Position numbers and translations under genes: made by a program. Shown here in pieces: positions 33,035 through 45,778 of a stretch of DNA of 64,000 bases. Source of the stretch: Avena insularis (lineage: Eukaryota > Streptophyta > Magnoliopsida > Poales > Poaceae); the NCBI GenBank assembly GCA_023614405.1, contig CM042684.1:536470682-536534681 (forward strand), written 5' to 3'. The first letter of the stretch is position 1. Each line of letters opens with the position of its first letter. Under the pieces are notes generated by a model. The model searched no databases and was not told the DNA's origin. It saw nothing but the letters and a program-made list of their open reading frames with translations.

Positions 33035-36000
33035 TCAAATGATTTTTGCGAAAGGGCAGGCAATAAAGAGATGCTCAATAGTTTCATCTTCGTCACAGAA
33101 GCAACATTTTTTGCATCCATTCCAATTTCTTTTTGCCAAATTATCTTTTGTCAATAATATTTTATTATTCAGAAACCACATGAAAATCTTAATCTTAAGT
33201 GGTATTTTAAGCTTCCATAGGTATTTCGTAGGTAGTTGCTGGTGTTCATTCATGAGGTCTTCATACATAGATTTGCATAAGCCTCTGACATAAATGCAAC
33301 CATGCAGTCCATTTTGCCCCCAATAAATTCCTCCTAAAACCAATATTAAGTGGATATTGGGACAAAACGTCATGTACAGAGATGTGTTTTCTATGCACGA
33401 TATTATACAAAGAAGGATATTGTTGGGCGAGAGATGTATCTCCAAGCCAAACATCTTCCCAAAAGCGAGTATCTTTCCCGTTTCCAATTTTGAAAAACCC
33501 TCTAGCAAAGAAACCGTCCTTTACTTGCATCAGCCCTTTCCAAAACGGAGAGTCTGTCGGTTTTGCTTGGACTTGTGCTAGGGTCTTATGTTTTAAGTAT
33601 TTATTATGTAACAACTCTTGCCAAACCCCTTTGTCACATAATAACTTGTGAAACCATTTGCTAAGGAGACATTTATTTTTTAGTTCTAGCACCTCAATTC
33701 CCAGGCCTCCCTGGTCTTTGGGTCTGCAAATAATATTCCATCGAGTTAATCTATATTTTTTCTTGTGTTCATCACTTTGCCAAAAGAATCCGAAAGAAGT
33801 CCAATCTTTTCCTAACCCCTTTTGGTATTTCTAGAAAAGATAACATAAACATGGACAAGCTTGTTAGTACAGAGTTGATTAACACTAATCGATCTCCATA
33901 AGAAAGAAGTTTTCCTTGGCAACAACCCAATTTTCCTTCAAATCGGGTTTCTACATGGTTCCATTCAGAATTTGTTAGCTTTCTGTGATGAATAGGTATC
34001 CCAAGATATCTAAACGGTAAAGAACCTAACTCGCATCCAAATATATTTCTATACTCAAGTTCATGTTCCTTAGCTTTTCCAAAGAAAAAAATCTCGCTCT
34101 TATGAAAATTAATTTTAAGGCCCGAAAGTTGCTCAAAAATACATAAAATCAGTTTCATATTTACAGCTTTCAAAAGATCATGTTCCATAAAAAGAATCGT
34201 ATCGTCTGAGTATTGAAGAATGGATATCCCCCCTTCAATAAGATGGGGATGAGACCACCTACTTGCCCCTCCTCCTTAGCCCTAACTATGAGAATGGCCA
34301 GCATATCCACTACGATATTAAATAAAATAGGTGATAGGGGATCTCCTTGTCTCACACCCTTCCTTGTCTGAAAATAATGACCTATGTCATCGTTAACCTG
34401 GATCCCAACACTCCCCCCTTGAACAAAATGTTCGATCCATTTGCACCATAAAGGGTCAAACCCCTTCATTCTAAGTGCCTGCTGTAGAAAGGGCCATTTA
34501 ACCTTATCGTAGGCTTTCTCGAAATCAATTTTAAATAGGACCCCATCCATTTTCTTCCGATGGATCTCGTGTATAGTTTCATGTAGTACCACCACTCCTT
34601 CCAAAATATGCCTACCAGGCATGAAGGCAGTTTGAGTAGGTCTAATCACTTTGTGAGAAATCACGGAAATGCGATTAGTGGCTACCTTTGTAAAAATTTT
34701 GAAACTCACATTAAGAAGACATATCGGTCTATACTGCTGGATTTGAGTCGCACTATCTTTCTTTGGAAGTAGGATAACAACACCATAATTTAACTTATGC
34801 AAAGGTAGATCAGCTGTTTGCAACTGTGCAAATAGAGCCATCAAATCAGATTTAATCACACTCCAAAAAGTTTGATAGAATTCCGCCGGGAATCCATCAG
34901 GGCCAGGTGCCTTATTACGCTGCATGGATGAGATTGCTTCTAGCACTTCATCCTCAGTAAAATTGGATGTGAGAATGTCGTTCTCCTGAGCCGACACTTG
35001 TGGAATGTCATGATTCAAATCTTCCATAAGCGCAAAACTATTTGGAACCGGCGATCCAAAAAGTTTCTTATAATATTTAGATATATAAGTTTTCAGATTC
35101 TCTTCTCCCACTATAGTACCCTCCTCTTGCTCCAACTGGAAAATCTTTTTCTTCCGATGTTTGCCATTAATAATCAAATGAAAATATTTAGTGTTGTTTC
35201 CACCCTCCTGAATATGCTTAACTTTAGCGCGTTGTGCCCATTTGGATTCCTCATCACGCCTCAACTTTGTAAGTTGTTCATTAGCAACATTAAGATCCTT
35301 TCTCTCGGCCTCCGACAACAAACATGTTTCAGCCTTAACGTCTAGGAAGTCAATTATAGCTAATAGTCTTTCTTTTTCTTTCTTGTACTTGCCACTCTGG
35401 TTTTTAGCCCAGCCACGAAGAAAGCGTCGCAAATGACGAATTTTGTTCTGCCATCTCTGAATGGGTGTATCGCCAAGTGATACGGCTGTCCATTCGGCTG
35501 CCACCATCTCAAAGAAGTTATCTTGCATCAACCACGATAGTTCAAATGAAAATCTCGGGTTGTTACCAAGATGGGCCCTATTTCCTGAGTCAATCAGAAG
35601 GGGGGTATGATCTGAACCAGATCGAGTAAGCGCACGGACAGTTACTAACGGAAATTTCTGTTCCCACTCAACGCTAGAGAGGATGCGATCAAGCTTCTCA
35701 TAAGTTGGCGTGTCCCTACGATTAGCCCACGTAAATTGTCTTCCAGAGAGAGCAATCTCTCCTAAGTTCAGATTTTCTATAATAGCATTAAAGATAAAAG
35801 GCCACCGAGACTGAAAATTGTCATTGTTTTTCTCTTCTCTTTTTCTTAGGATGTTAAAGTCCCCACCCACCAGCAAGGGGAGTGTCTCATTTTCACAAGT
35901 ACGAACAAGTTCCACCAAAAACTCTTGTTTATGGCAGTTCTGTGCCGCTCCGTAAACTGGGATCAGGATCCAATCAAATCCATCGCTACGACATTTCAGG

Positions 36001-36290
36001 TATATCTTTACACAAAAATCTCCTGTGTCAACTTTGTTTACTTGTAGAGTAGAAGAATTAATACCCACAAGAATTCCACCTGAATGGCCATGGGGCGGCA
36101 GGCAGAACCATGCGAAGTCCATCCCCGGTGTTAAGTGTTTGAGGAAAGGAACAGTAAAATTAGATCTCCCAGTTTCCAACAAGGCCACAAAATCCAACTT
36201 CTGTTCCTTTATCGTTTCAGCAGTGAATAAGTGTTTAGCTGTGTCTCTAAATCCGTCGCTATTCCAAATTAATCCTCTTAATCCTTGCAT
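33035..36290 (-). pseudogene. LINE-3 ORF2: endonuclease, reverse transcriptase, zf-RVT
   Basis: From ATG 36290 the frame is open for 706 codons. The AP-like endonuclease shows LLETG, PVYGAAQNC, VGGDFNILR and SGSDHTPLLID. The reverse transcriptase shows PGPDGFPAEF, YRPICLLNVSFKIF, FKIDFEKAYDKVKW and RKGVRQGDPLSP. A frameshift at about 34220 comes before the catalytic box, read as QYSDDTILF in the next frame (34188 and leftward). A second break near 33770 leads to 33692-33261, and another to 33508-33035 with KIPLKIKIFMWF and CCFCDEDETIEHLFIACPF. ORF2 would nick the target and copy the RNA. Three breaks make it inactive. Confidence 0.9.
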
Positions 36291-36359
36291 CTAAAAACTT
36301 TTCTTTATCCTCACTCTAGTACCCCTTCGAATACAAGAGGTATCATATTGTTTTTGCTT

Positions 36360-39040
36360 TCATCCCCGAGTTGATTTAACCACAGGTTCAACCCTCTCAT
36401 TGGGATTTTGAAGAGAGGCAATCTCTTCATCAGCAAGATCCTCACATAAATTAGATACGTTTGAGATAAAAAGATTAGCCGGTGTGTTGTCTGCTGAATC
36501 TTTGTGTAAAGCGTTTTGTTCTAGAACTGTCAAAGTTCTACTAAACTCGTTATCTTTTATAATTTTTGTTGCCAAGTATCTATCCTGAGAAGATTCCCCT
36601 AAAGACACCCCAATAGCCTGAGCTTTCTCGAGAATTTGTACGTTTGAAAAAGACAAGATAGATAATTTAGAGTCAGAAATAGTACCTTGATCATCATCAC
36701 GACGCTGCGCCAACCTTGATGCCCGCTCCAACTATGTAGCATCAGCATTAGGTTGAGATAAAATTCGATCGCTAGACCGAACATTAGTCACTGAGGATAA
36801 AGGGATTCCCCCAAAGTCAATTACCTCAGCAAGCGTAGGTGGACAAACCTGGTTTTAAAACCTGCCCGCGATTATTACCACCAGAAGCAACAGGAGTTCC
36901 AAACTCCTTTAGTGGCGGTGAAGAAATCATGGTGACAGACTCAATTCCATCCGATGTCTTGCCTGTCAAAGACATACCTCCAGGGGAACCCACAGCCGGG
37001 ATTTCCACATCCGCGCGCTTGGTCCGATCGGCCGCAGGTGAAGCTTGTGACAAACTCTGTTGAATGTCCGACGCAGCAGTGCGTGGGGGCACAACAAAGG
37101 GTAGTACCAGGTCCTGAGAATCACAGTTCAAATAAGAAGGTTTGCGTTGATTGCACAAAAAGAAGCTTGAATGTTTGTTCACTACCTGATCTGTATGTAT
37201 AGCAAAAGAGCCCACATGAAATAGTGGAGCAGCCGGCAACGCTGCCAGATTCACTCCTCCATTTGAAACCATGCCCCCACCCGAGACCGGTTTCTCCGAA
37301 GTGGACATAGACTGCTGAACAGAACTATCTTCCTCCATATTAACATTATCAGGTTTACCCTCTTTATTAGCATCATCTTCTCTATCTCTCTTCTTTTGGG
37401 AATCACTGTCGTCCTTCTCCGGAACAAATTGATTATTTGGTTTCTCCACTAGGAAAGATATTCTAAAGAAGCCTCTTTTGATCCATATATCAAGACAAGA
37501 TGGAATGAGGTCAGGGTTCACACAATGAACCTGCAGCCTAACCACACCAGACCGCCTAGTAAAAGGCATGTCCACCGCACAAGTCTTACCAAAAATAGAG
37601 CCCAATACCCACAATGATAAGAAATCTTTTCTTACATCTTTAGGAACCCCCGAAATCTGAATCCATACTAGTGGCAGTGAGAACATAGGCTCCTCAATCA
37701 GGCCCCACTCCTCAAATTTAAGCATGATGGGGGTATCAGGTATTTGATATTGCCTCAAAGTCTTCATTCTAGTCACCTCAGCTTTGGTGGGGAATTTCAC
37801 TTTAAACAAATTTTGTTGAAATTCGACCACCTCCCAAGCATAATTCTCTGAGCGTACAAGCTTTTTGAGCTGCTCAATAACTTGTGCGATCGACAGTGAA
37901 CCACCCTCGACAAGAACTCTTCCGACCCTGGAGTTCTCCACTCTAGGCCTAAATGTCTCCGTTATAGGTAATTCCAGAAACATTAACTATTCGCTGCCAA
38001 AGCCATGGACAACCATAGTCGGCTTAGGAGCAGTCAGGAGCGGACAAGACGTAGTGATGTGTTGAGGTGACTCGCAATTGTCACAGATGATAACCGTACA
38101 GTCCTCGTGAAAATGCCCCGGCTGCTCACATCGGAAGCACTTCAGCTTGTCATTTCTTTTGGCCTTTTTATTTGGGCCATCCCCCTCAACAATGTCCATA
38201 TCTGAAACCACATCAGGAGCAGCAGGTGTGATAGGTTGAGCACTCGCCGCTAGCCCAGCAGAATTCCCCACGATAGGCTGCCGAAGCCCTGTAGGTTGCC
38301 CAAAAGCCCCACCAAACTGACCCTGAGCCATGGCAGACACACCCCCACCAACAGTATTCTGTCCAAAACCCCCGGTAGTCACTCCTGTTCCCGCCACAGA
38401 TCCAAGAGCAGCTCCAGTTTGAGCACGCCCATCACTGCCCAAAATAACCGAGTGCGGGGTAGAAGATTGCGCAACAGAAGATTGTTGCGGTAGCACCAAA
38501 GAACCGTTCATTGCGCTGAATCGCTTCCACCACTTGATTTATCAGATTTTGATCGACTGAGTTCCCTGGAGCACTACTCTGCCCACCATTGTTATTGTAG
38601 TTGCGGAAGTTTCTGTTACCAGATCCTCCAAAATTGTTTCTCCCATCTGATCCATTATTCCAGTTTTCACCTCTCGAGGCCCTAAATTCGTATCGACGCC
38701 GGTTTTGATAACCCTGATCGCCACCATTGGCCCTTCCAGAATTATTAAAGCCAACTCCTCCATGAAAATTGCCAAAAGCTCCTCCCCGAGAGTGTGACTG
38801 ACTATCAAAACCTCCGGTATGATTGGCAGAATCATACCTTTGGTCAAAAGCACGGCCAGCCGCCATGCCACTTGATTCTCCCGCAAAGAAATTGGCCCCA
38901 GATCCAGCACTGAACTGGTTGTTCGTATTTGAAAACCTTCCTCCGCGTCCTCTACCATCTGTGTTGCCATTGAAGAAACCACGACCACCACCTGTTCCGT
39001 TTCCGCGACCAGGGGCGCCGCCCGCGCCATTGCCGTTCAT
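36360..39040 (-). pseudogene. LINE-3 ORF1: RNA-binding protein with zinc knuckles and DUF4283-like domain
   Basis: From ATG 39040 there is a Gly/Asn/Arg-rich region (GGGRGFFNGN and similar). After a frameshift near 38500 the next frame gives two Cys-rich knuckles (CFRCEQPGHFHEDC; CDNCESPQHITTSC). A TAG at 37987-37989 stands in frame before LMFLELPITETFRP, which opens the DUF4283-like domain (LVWIQISGVPKDVRKDF, LGSIFGKTCAVDMPFTR). Another shift near 36830-36730 leads to a short C-terminus ending at 36360. Plant L1 ORF1 proteins bind element RNA; the Gly-rich start and the DUF4283 fold both fit this. Confidence 0.85.
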
Positions 39041-39148
39041 CCCTGGCTGTAGCCGCTGCCCTAGAGGTAGGGTTTTGGTTTTTGCCCAAGTGTGACCGAA
39101 CAGATGGCGAAGGGAGCGACCAGCCCCGAAAGAAGCATCAGCTGGTAT

Positions 39149-39790
39149 CTAACTTGGGCCTGGCCCTGTGTTACATACGTGCGGGTTTATCAGTTTTGGT
39201 ACACACCAAGACCGAAGACCCACCCGGCCAGGGCCGAAGTCCCGCGAATTCAAACAGAGCGTAATTTCAGGATCACAAGATCGATTAGGCAAAATGTCCG
39301 GTGGGCGCATCGCCGGTGAGGATCGCCGACGACGAACAAGGGTCCAATCAGATTCATTATCATCATCGCTGATCGAAAAAACTGAGGCATCCAACACTGG
39401 TTTTCTCAGAACTGATTTCCGACGAACAGCAGAATCAGGAGGTGAAGAAAACCTGCTGCAAACATCTTCACATACCTGAGACGGAGAAACCCGCAGTTCC
39501 ATGGCCGCGATCCGCTGTTGCCGGCGGCGCATGATCCTCTTGGCCACCCTGGAAGAAGATTCGGACAGATCATCTTCTTCCAGATCGTGCTGATGAAGAT
39601 ATCGGAAGCCCGACCCCATCGCCTCCTCCTCGTCGGGATCCTCGAGATCCCCATCTTCCTCATCCCAATCGGTCGACGAGAGAGCCCAAAAGCGTCCCCC
39701 CTCCAACGAGCCGGTGTCCCTGGTGTCTTCGGGGTCGCCCGGTGAACGCCCAGAATTGCCTCGGTCGCCTGGGAAGCGCCCAGAGCCCAT
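39149..39790 (-). CDS. LINE-3 extra 5' ORF (213 residues), unknown function
   Basis: An uninterrupted minus-strand frame starts at ATG 39790, 5 bp inside the element end, and stops at 39149, ~108 bp before the ORF1 ATG. It is rich in Gly/Asp at the start (MGSGRFPGDRGNSGRSPGD), has an acidic stretch (DEEDGDLEDPDEEEA), a basic stretch (RVAKRIMRRRQQR) and an acidic/basic stretch SISDDDNESDW..RRRR. There is no domain that I recognise. Codons are open despite breaks in ORF1 and ORF2, which hints at real coding or chance survival. It could also be an N-terminal part of ORF1 cut off by a stop. Confidence 0.55.
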   Translation of the reverse strand: MGSGRFPGDRGNSGRSPGDPEDTRDTGSLEGGRFWALSSTDWDEEDGDLEDPDEEEAMGSGFRYLHQHDLEEDDLSESSSRVAKRIMRRRQQRIAAMELRVSPSQVCEDVCSRFSSPPDSAVRRKSVLRKPVLDASVFSISDDDNESDWTLVRRRRSSPAMRPPDILPNRSCDPEITLCLNSRDFGPGRVGLRSWCVPKLINPHVCNTGPGPS

Positions 39791-39809
39791 GCCTCAAATA
39801 CCAAGACTA

Positions 39810-42800
39810 CAGATAGAAAATGCATCAGATAAATGTCATGCTTGTGAAAGAAAATTGTGTAAAGTATCACACATGGTGTACAAATTACATAAGAGATCAC
39901 ATATGAGAGAATAAGATTGGCTCTTAACTGGACACATTGTTGTCCCTATTACTGAAAGTGTAGACTAAAACCACATAGGAGCATCTTTCGCAGGAAAATG
40001 ACCGTGAAAAGCTCTCTTTACCGAAGAACATGAAAAAACTCCTCAATTGAGAAGCCATTCACCTTATCATTCATATTTTTTGTTCTGATAATTCATGAGT
40101 GTGTATTCCACCAATGCGCTTACAAGCCCAACACTCGAAGAAAGTGAAAAATAATATGGTGCAGTACTGAACCTGTATTACAATATCATGGTAGAGTGTC
40201 CTCCCCTCCAATTCTGGAAGCTTGCCCATGTGCCATTGAGTACTGAGGAGGTCATCTGGTTATTTATTTCTGTTGAAAGTGAAGCACTCAAACAGGACGA
40301 ATTTGCAACATTGCGAGCCAGACAACCTTCATTTGACCTTAACTATATATCACATCATCCAACTACACTGGTTTCTAGATGTAATATCATTTAGTTGTAC
40401 GATCTTCAATCCTTATCTAGGCGTACAAAGGTCATTACAACTACGAAAGTTTCCTGTGGCTCCAAGATATGTTCTGTTTTGCTGGCTTCACAGAGAAAAA
40501 GGCAACAAATTAGTCTAATAATGCAGAAAAAGACAGTGTGTAGAGCACATTAGTCTAATAATGCATATTGTCTACTAAAAGTGTCTTGTAGCCATCGCAG
40601 CAACTTGCTCCATACTTTCTAAACAATATAAATACCTTATCCTTTCTTTGCAAGAACAGGTTACATGGTTTATAGGCTTCTAACACGAAGAGGTCATCTG
40701 CAAGCAATAGTGTAAGTAATTACTCCAAAAGCTCAATTTAGTTATAAACTTGTTTTATAAAAAGAAATTATCAATCAACAGCTATACAAATCATCAATCA
40801 TCCATGCACATCAAGGTCAATGACACATGGAGGCCTTTAGGTAGACTACCAACTACGGTATGTAATGCAGCAGAATAAGAACATTGCCTTTGTACTTAGC
40901 AATATTTAAAAATGTGTGTTAATAAAAAATCTTCGTCTTTGGATGCCTGAATGTTCCAAACAATACATAGGCGCTATAATTAGTATGATTCAGTGATAGG
41001 TTTTCTTAAAAAAATTATCATATAAAGTACATAACACCTAGTAGCAGCCCGCAAGTCACATATGCATTTTTATTGCCAAAACTCATAACAATGAATGTTA
41101 ACATATATGCTAACCTGGAGAAAATATAGAACCTTTCCAGCAAAAAGAAGGAAAATTACGAAAGTGGCCCTTCAAAACTGGAAGAGAAACTGAGTTTCAA
41201 CAGCACACTTATGTAACATACAAAAATTTGTGTAAACTTACAACCTATAATTAGTCTTGTATTTGAAAGAGAGGATGAACATTTGGTTTACCGAGTGTTG
41301 TTTCAGTTAATAGATTTCCACTTCTCTCTTCTTGTGAGGAAAAAATGAAACTTAGGGGTGTCATAACATCACTTGAGTCATGCATCAGAACTTTAAGTTC
41401 CTTCTCTCTGGCCAACAATAATGCACTTCTAATGGAATGCATCCACATGGTGTTATGACGGGAATTCAGAAATGATTCATCTATTTATTTCTTCTTTTCT
41501 TCTAGTTAACCATATGCTACTATGGAACTTTTTTTACCTAAAATTTCAAATTTCACCTTGAAGAACTTTCCTATGGTATTGCCCATTTCATTTTGCCCAT
41601 ATAGGACATAGAAGAAATGTTCACATTTGTAGTAGGAAAAATACAAAATAAAATTTTTAGTACAACACCATGCTGCTAGAAGGAGCATCTAGCTCATTTA
41701 CAAAAGGATAAAGGATCCATTAATAAAAGAATTGTTCACCTCTAGTTGAAACATTTATTTTTTGAGAGTCACTTACCAGAAGTAAGACCCAATGAGGATC
41801 GCGCAACAACCTTCACAACCAGGTTGAAATCCTCTTTGTCCACGATTCGGCCAAAACTTCCTCCTCAATCGACTTTTTAACTAACCACCAAAAGTACCAA
41901 AGTTTGCAGGTAAGAAAAGATTAGTTCACAAGTCACTTGAACAAATAGAGTAAGCAACCAAAATCATATCAGCTACAACATTTCACTCCATGAACAGCTA
42001 GTGCTCTAGCATAAATTTATGAGCCCCTCTCTCACAACAAAGTATTGAACAGAATAGTGCAAATAGAGGAAGGGACTAACATAGGGCTATACCTAACTAC
42101 TTTATTCAACAACGATGCCCCATGAGTGTGATGGCAGTAAAGAGCCAAGTACTGCAGAAATCCATCCTCTTTCAATAAGAAGAGTCCTTTTCCCAAAGCA
42201 ATGAGATGTTATTTGAGAACTAATGCACAAAAAACCGCGAGAAGCATCCAACAGATGAGATTTTTTGCAGTCAGCAACCAAAATGTAGGCCCCTGATCCC
42301 CACATCGCTACATCTGGATAAGGAGCTAAAATACTCAAGAATAACGGAGGCACCCATTTGTGACTTGAAGTCGAGATCCTAACAACGGTTGCTACTCAAC
42401 CCCCATTCTGTCCAAGCCCGTCGGAAGAACATGCTTGGGGAGATTGAACATCACGGAAGCAACAAAACTAATATCTAGCTCGCGATGGCTTCCAGCAATG
42501 CCACCACAGTATGCATGGTATGGAAGCACAAATCAGGTGGCGACCATCTGGGTGACGGTGTTTTGAGAACACAATGTTGACCACTAATTTCTACTAAAAT
42601 AAATTCCTGAATTCCTACAAAACTGAAGTGGTAAAGTTCTTTTGGAAACAAATTCACATATACCATTTTCAAGTTCTAATTATAGTGATATTAGAAGCAA
42701 AATTTTGAAAGGTTTTGTGTCTAGCTACCATTGCCAATACAAACAAAGAGTAGTAGTGTTGTAAACAAAAATGGCATGGAACAAATCCACTTAAGCAGGT

Positions 42801-43407
42801 TCTTGTGCAATAATAACATATACTACCAGACAATACATCACTTCCCATGGTAATAATTTACTAAACTAACTACAAATAATAGTAGTTTTTAGCCAAGAGG
42901 TAACAAATGATAGGAGTAATTTAGTTTAGAACTATAATATGATGTATTAAGAAAAAATAACACTGCTCCACAAAAGCTAAGAATTTCTAGAGTAGAAAAA
43001 TCCAAGGCCCTAATTACAGGAACAAATTTAGTGGCATACTAATAACAACTCAACATAAACTATTTGCAAGATAGATCGATACAAGTACAAATTCTAGTTA
43101 CATTGAATTGTGTTATCGCCAACCATCTTCAAAACAACAGAAGGCGGCAGCTACACATGTGTCATTGTGAAGGAGATGGCAGCGGCGAGGAGGCTGCACA
43201 AACGAATAGAGCAGGAAGGAGCGACCATAGTGGCCAACGGGCAGGGGCGAAGGTGGTAATCAGCGGTGGCACGCGAGACACCGCCGCAGACAACGACATC
43301 GAGCTGGGTAGAAGCGCGATCAGGGATAAAGGGCTCATGAAGGGGGATTTAGACACGGCTAGCTCAACGGACAAAGCTGTAGCCAAAATAGGTGGCAAGG
43401 GTAGAGG
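39810..43407. other. AT-rich non-coding stretch
   Basis: About 3.6 kb with stops in all frames and only short chance frames. The minus-strand frame at 42353-42102 has no recognisable domain. No inverted repeats, LTRs or splice-linked exons could be supported. It may be intergenic DNA or a decayed gene on the minus strand. Confidence 0.4.
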
Positions 43408-43550
43408 CCATTAACAAAGAGCGACCGGTCTGCATATAGAGCAACCATTATACCGGCAGCAACAATCATGTTGTTGTCGTCGTCCCTTGCAACCACTCCC
43501 CAACCGCCTGTCATTGTTTCCACCACAAACGACGCTCCATCAGTGTTGAT
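43408..43550 (-). pseudogene. RNase H-like (RVT_3) domain fragment
   Basis: The minus strand from 43550 reads INTDGASFVVETMTGGWGVV and then ARDDDNNMIVAAGIMVALYA. The NTDGA start and GGWGVVxRD word are the first strands of the RVT_3 RNase H fold of plant LINEs and related cellular genes. A stop lies just before it and homology fades by about 43408, so only a fragment is left. No neighbouring zf-RVT domain was found. Confidence 0.45.
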
Positions 43551-43559
43551 CTAAATGCA

Positions 43560-44388
43560 GTCAAACATATTAACTAATATCTTATACTGAACCTTTAGTA
43601 GAGAGAAGTGGAAAATGAGCTCTGATCGTTATTCAGCACAACTCACAAAAAATAAGCCTCTATTTTCAATCGTCAAGCATGTTCAGTTGTCATACTATAC
43701 AAGACAGAGTAAATACCTAGACTGAAATAATGGGTTCATGGAACTCGAGCGTGAGGACACAGTCCTGGTCCATGGCCTCCTAGTCTTTGTATTTGTTAAT
43801 GGCCTCCTGGTGGACGGTGTGCCATCTTTGTATGGGGGGGGATCCTCCAGGAATGACCGCATCCGATGTGGCCTATCCTTGCGACTCGAGGAGGGGCCAC
43901 CGAATATGGCAGAAGATCGACCGGGAAGAGCGTGTCTCCGCCGACAACCAGGGGCGGAGGAACAACTTAATGGGGATCGCTGGGAGGATGGGAGACACCG
44001 GCCGGACTATGGGAGGATCCTGGAACGGAAGCCGGTGGAGAGGCATGGATGGATGTCAATGGGGAGTGGATGAGGAGCACAAAGCAGGGAGAGGCGCTCG
44101 GATTCGGTCAAAGCGAGAATTAGGCGTGGACAATGGGGTACGTGGGAAGAAACGCGTGTCACACCGTACGTCCACCAGCAACAAGGAACGACGCAACAAC
44201 AACAACTCATCTAGAACCCACGAGCATAGACGTAAGAGGCCACTCCCAGCGATGGGACGCGGCCCACAAACAACGACGTAAATCGACGTAGGAAGAAGCT
44301 AGCTAGGAGGTACGTACACTACCTAGACCTAGGTGTGTTTTTCATCAGACAAAAATTAATGGAGAGCTAGCTAGCGTAAGTACGTATG
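43560..44388. other. No supported gene
   Basis: A purine-rich tract (43740-44280) has open frames on the plus strand (43738-44073 and 43787-44281) with Gly/Arg/Asn-rich, low-complexity translations and no known domain. Nothing is called. Confidence 0.4.
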
Positions 44389-44390
44389 TA

Positions 44391-44539
44391 CTCCCTCCGT
44401 TTATAAATGTATAAGATGTTTTGGGTTTGTGAAGGATATGTATCGTCTAAACATCTTTTAGTGTGTAGGTTCAAATGAATCTAGACACTAAAAGATGTCT
44501 AGATATTATAATTCCAAACGGAGGGAGGGAGGGAGGGAG
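44391..44539. mobile_element. Stowaway MITE with expanded GGGA repeat
   Basis: It starts CTCCCTCCGTTTATAAATGT after TA at 44389-44390 and ends CCAAACGGAGGGAGGGAGGGAGGGAG followed by TA at 44540-44541, so the right tip has extra GGGA copies. The inner words ATAAGATGTTTT and TTTAGTGTGTAGGTTCAAAT are shared with the MITE at 49882-50039. Confidence 0.88.
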
Positions 44540-44544
44540 TACGA

Positions 44545-45670
44545 GTTACGTGCAGAAGCAAAAACAGATATGGAGATGGAGCCATGCATGCACCGATCGA
44601 CCACACGTACGGCCGCGCGCTAGCTAGCTGCAGCAGCCTGCGCGCGTGGCGAGTACGTAATTAACTTGGCTAGCTATCTGGAACATGCATGTACAGGTTT
44701 GGATTATTCTACTCCTATCAATCTGCCTGCAGGAAGCAGACTACTCGTGCAGTGCAGTGGTTGAGTGAGTACTGCTGTCACAGATGTTGTTTCAGACTAC
44801 TCCTATCTTCATCGGCACGCCCTGCACGGCGCAGGGGCCTGAGGAGGCACTCTCCGCTGCTCAGGCCGTGCTGCATTTCCCATCCGTTGGAAACGCCCTG
44901 CATATATGGACGTGTATGGGCTATGGAGGTGGCCGCGCTCCTCTCGTCGGCTATGCCCAAGGTCTCTCGGTCGCAAGGCCGACCAAAGGCAAAAGCAGGT
45001 GGTTCGCGGGCGCTCGGGACTGATCAAGCCGCAACGCAGCCTCCCCGCCACTGAATCGACATCCCGCCGCCGGGAGATGTGGCTAAATCCGGAAAGACCT
45101 TATTGGAACCAACACCGCCGTCACCACCTGGACACCGCCCCACCAAACTTGAACCCTAAAAACAGGAGCGGGGGCCTAGATCCACCCCGCCTACATCACC
45201 CGAATGCCATAGAAGCGAGGTAGATCAGCAACGACACAGACAAGAGATGACGAAACCATAGCCACCTTTGTAAGGAACAGAGGGAGGGGAACAGACGGGT
45301 GTAACCCCAGAGTTTGCGTTCCTATATCGGAAACGGCTCAAATCCAAAGAATAGTTTGTGCCAAAAAAAATATGGAAATTCTTGGAAAGAAAGAAGTAGA
45401 CCGACCTCTGGTGGCGCCCTACCTTCACCACTTGCACTCACGTCGGTCCGTCGACAATCCTTCTAAACATAGATGTTTTCTGACGCGGTTATCCACCCCT
45501 ACTCCTAACCTAGGGAAAGTAGATTCTTCTTCGAGAAGCTTGGCTCGCATCCATATTGTGGCCGCATAGAGAGTTTAGTTTGACCTTGGCAAGTGAGCGA
45601 CATCGAGGGAGTTACTTTGTATATATTTTGTGTAATAGTTCAAAGTATAGCTTTTTTTGAGAAAAAATAT
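44545..45670. other. No supported gene
   Basis: GC-rich, with open frames on both strands (for example 44689-45054) but no domain. The part 45100-45200 (GCCGTCACCACCTGGACACC, AACTTGAACCCTAAAAACAG) resembles sequence often found near plant LINE 3' ends, but no end could be proven. Confidence 0.35.
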
Positions 45671-45674
45671 AATA

Positions 45675-45778
45675 CTCCCTTTGATCCATATTAATTGTCG
45701 CCGAATCGGATGTATTCTAATACTAAAATATGTCTACTTACATCCACTTTAATTAGTGACAATTAATATGGATGTGAG
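45675..45778. mobile_element. Stowaway MITE, right tip worn
   Basis: CTCCCTTTGATCCATATTAATTGTC is preceded by TA at 45673-45674. Its reverse, GACAATTAATATGGATGTGAG, ends near 45778. The right outer bases no longer match. It is the same family as 11543-11665 (shared CCATATTAATTG end) and lies ~530 bp upstream of the gene at 46309. Confidence 0.7.

Larger units (their letters stand above)
32507..39795 (-). mobile_element. LINE-3 (L1-type), 7.3 kb, complete between 14-bp target duplications
   Basis: AAATACCAAGACTA occurs at 32493-32506 and 39796-39809. A T run at 32508-32516 is the reverse of the A-tail. On the minus strand the order is an extra 5' ORF (39790-39149), ORF1 with CCHC knuckles and a DUF4283-like domain (39040-36360), then ORF2 with endonuclease, reverse transcriptase and zf-RVT (36290-33035). 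The duplication of 14 bp is in the range made by target-primed reverse transcription. Only ~5 bp precede the first ATG, so slight 5' truncation is possible. Few disruptions are visible, which suggests a fairly young copy. Confidence 0.93.

Noticed and set aside
39406..39900. Minus-strand frame of 164 codons crossing the LINE-3 right border
   Set aside because: It crosses the target duplication and is a shadow of the extra 5' ORF in another frame.
43738..44281. Two overlapping plus-strand frames of 111 and 164 codons
   Set aside because: Gly/Arg/Asn-rich translations without a domain, splice support or codon pattern; they could not be told from chance.
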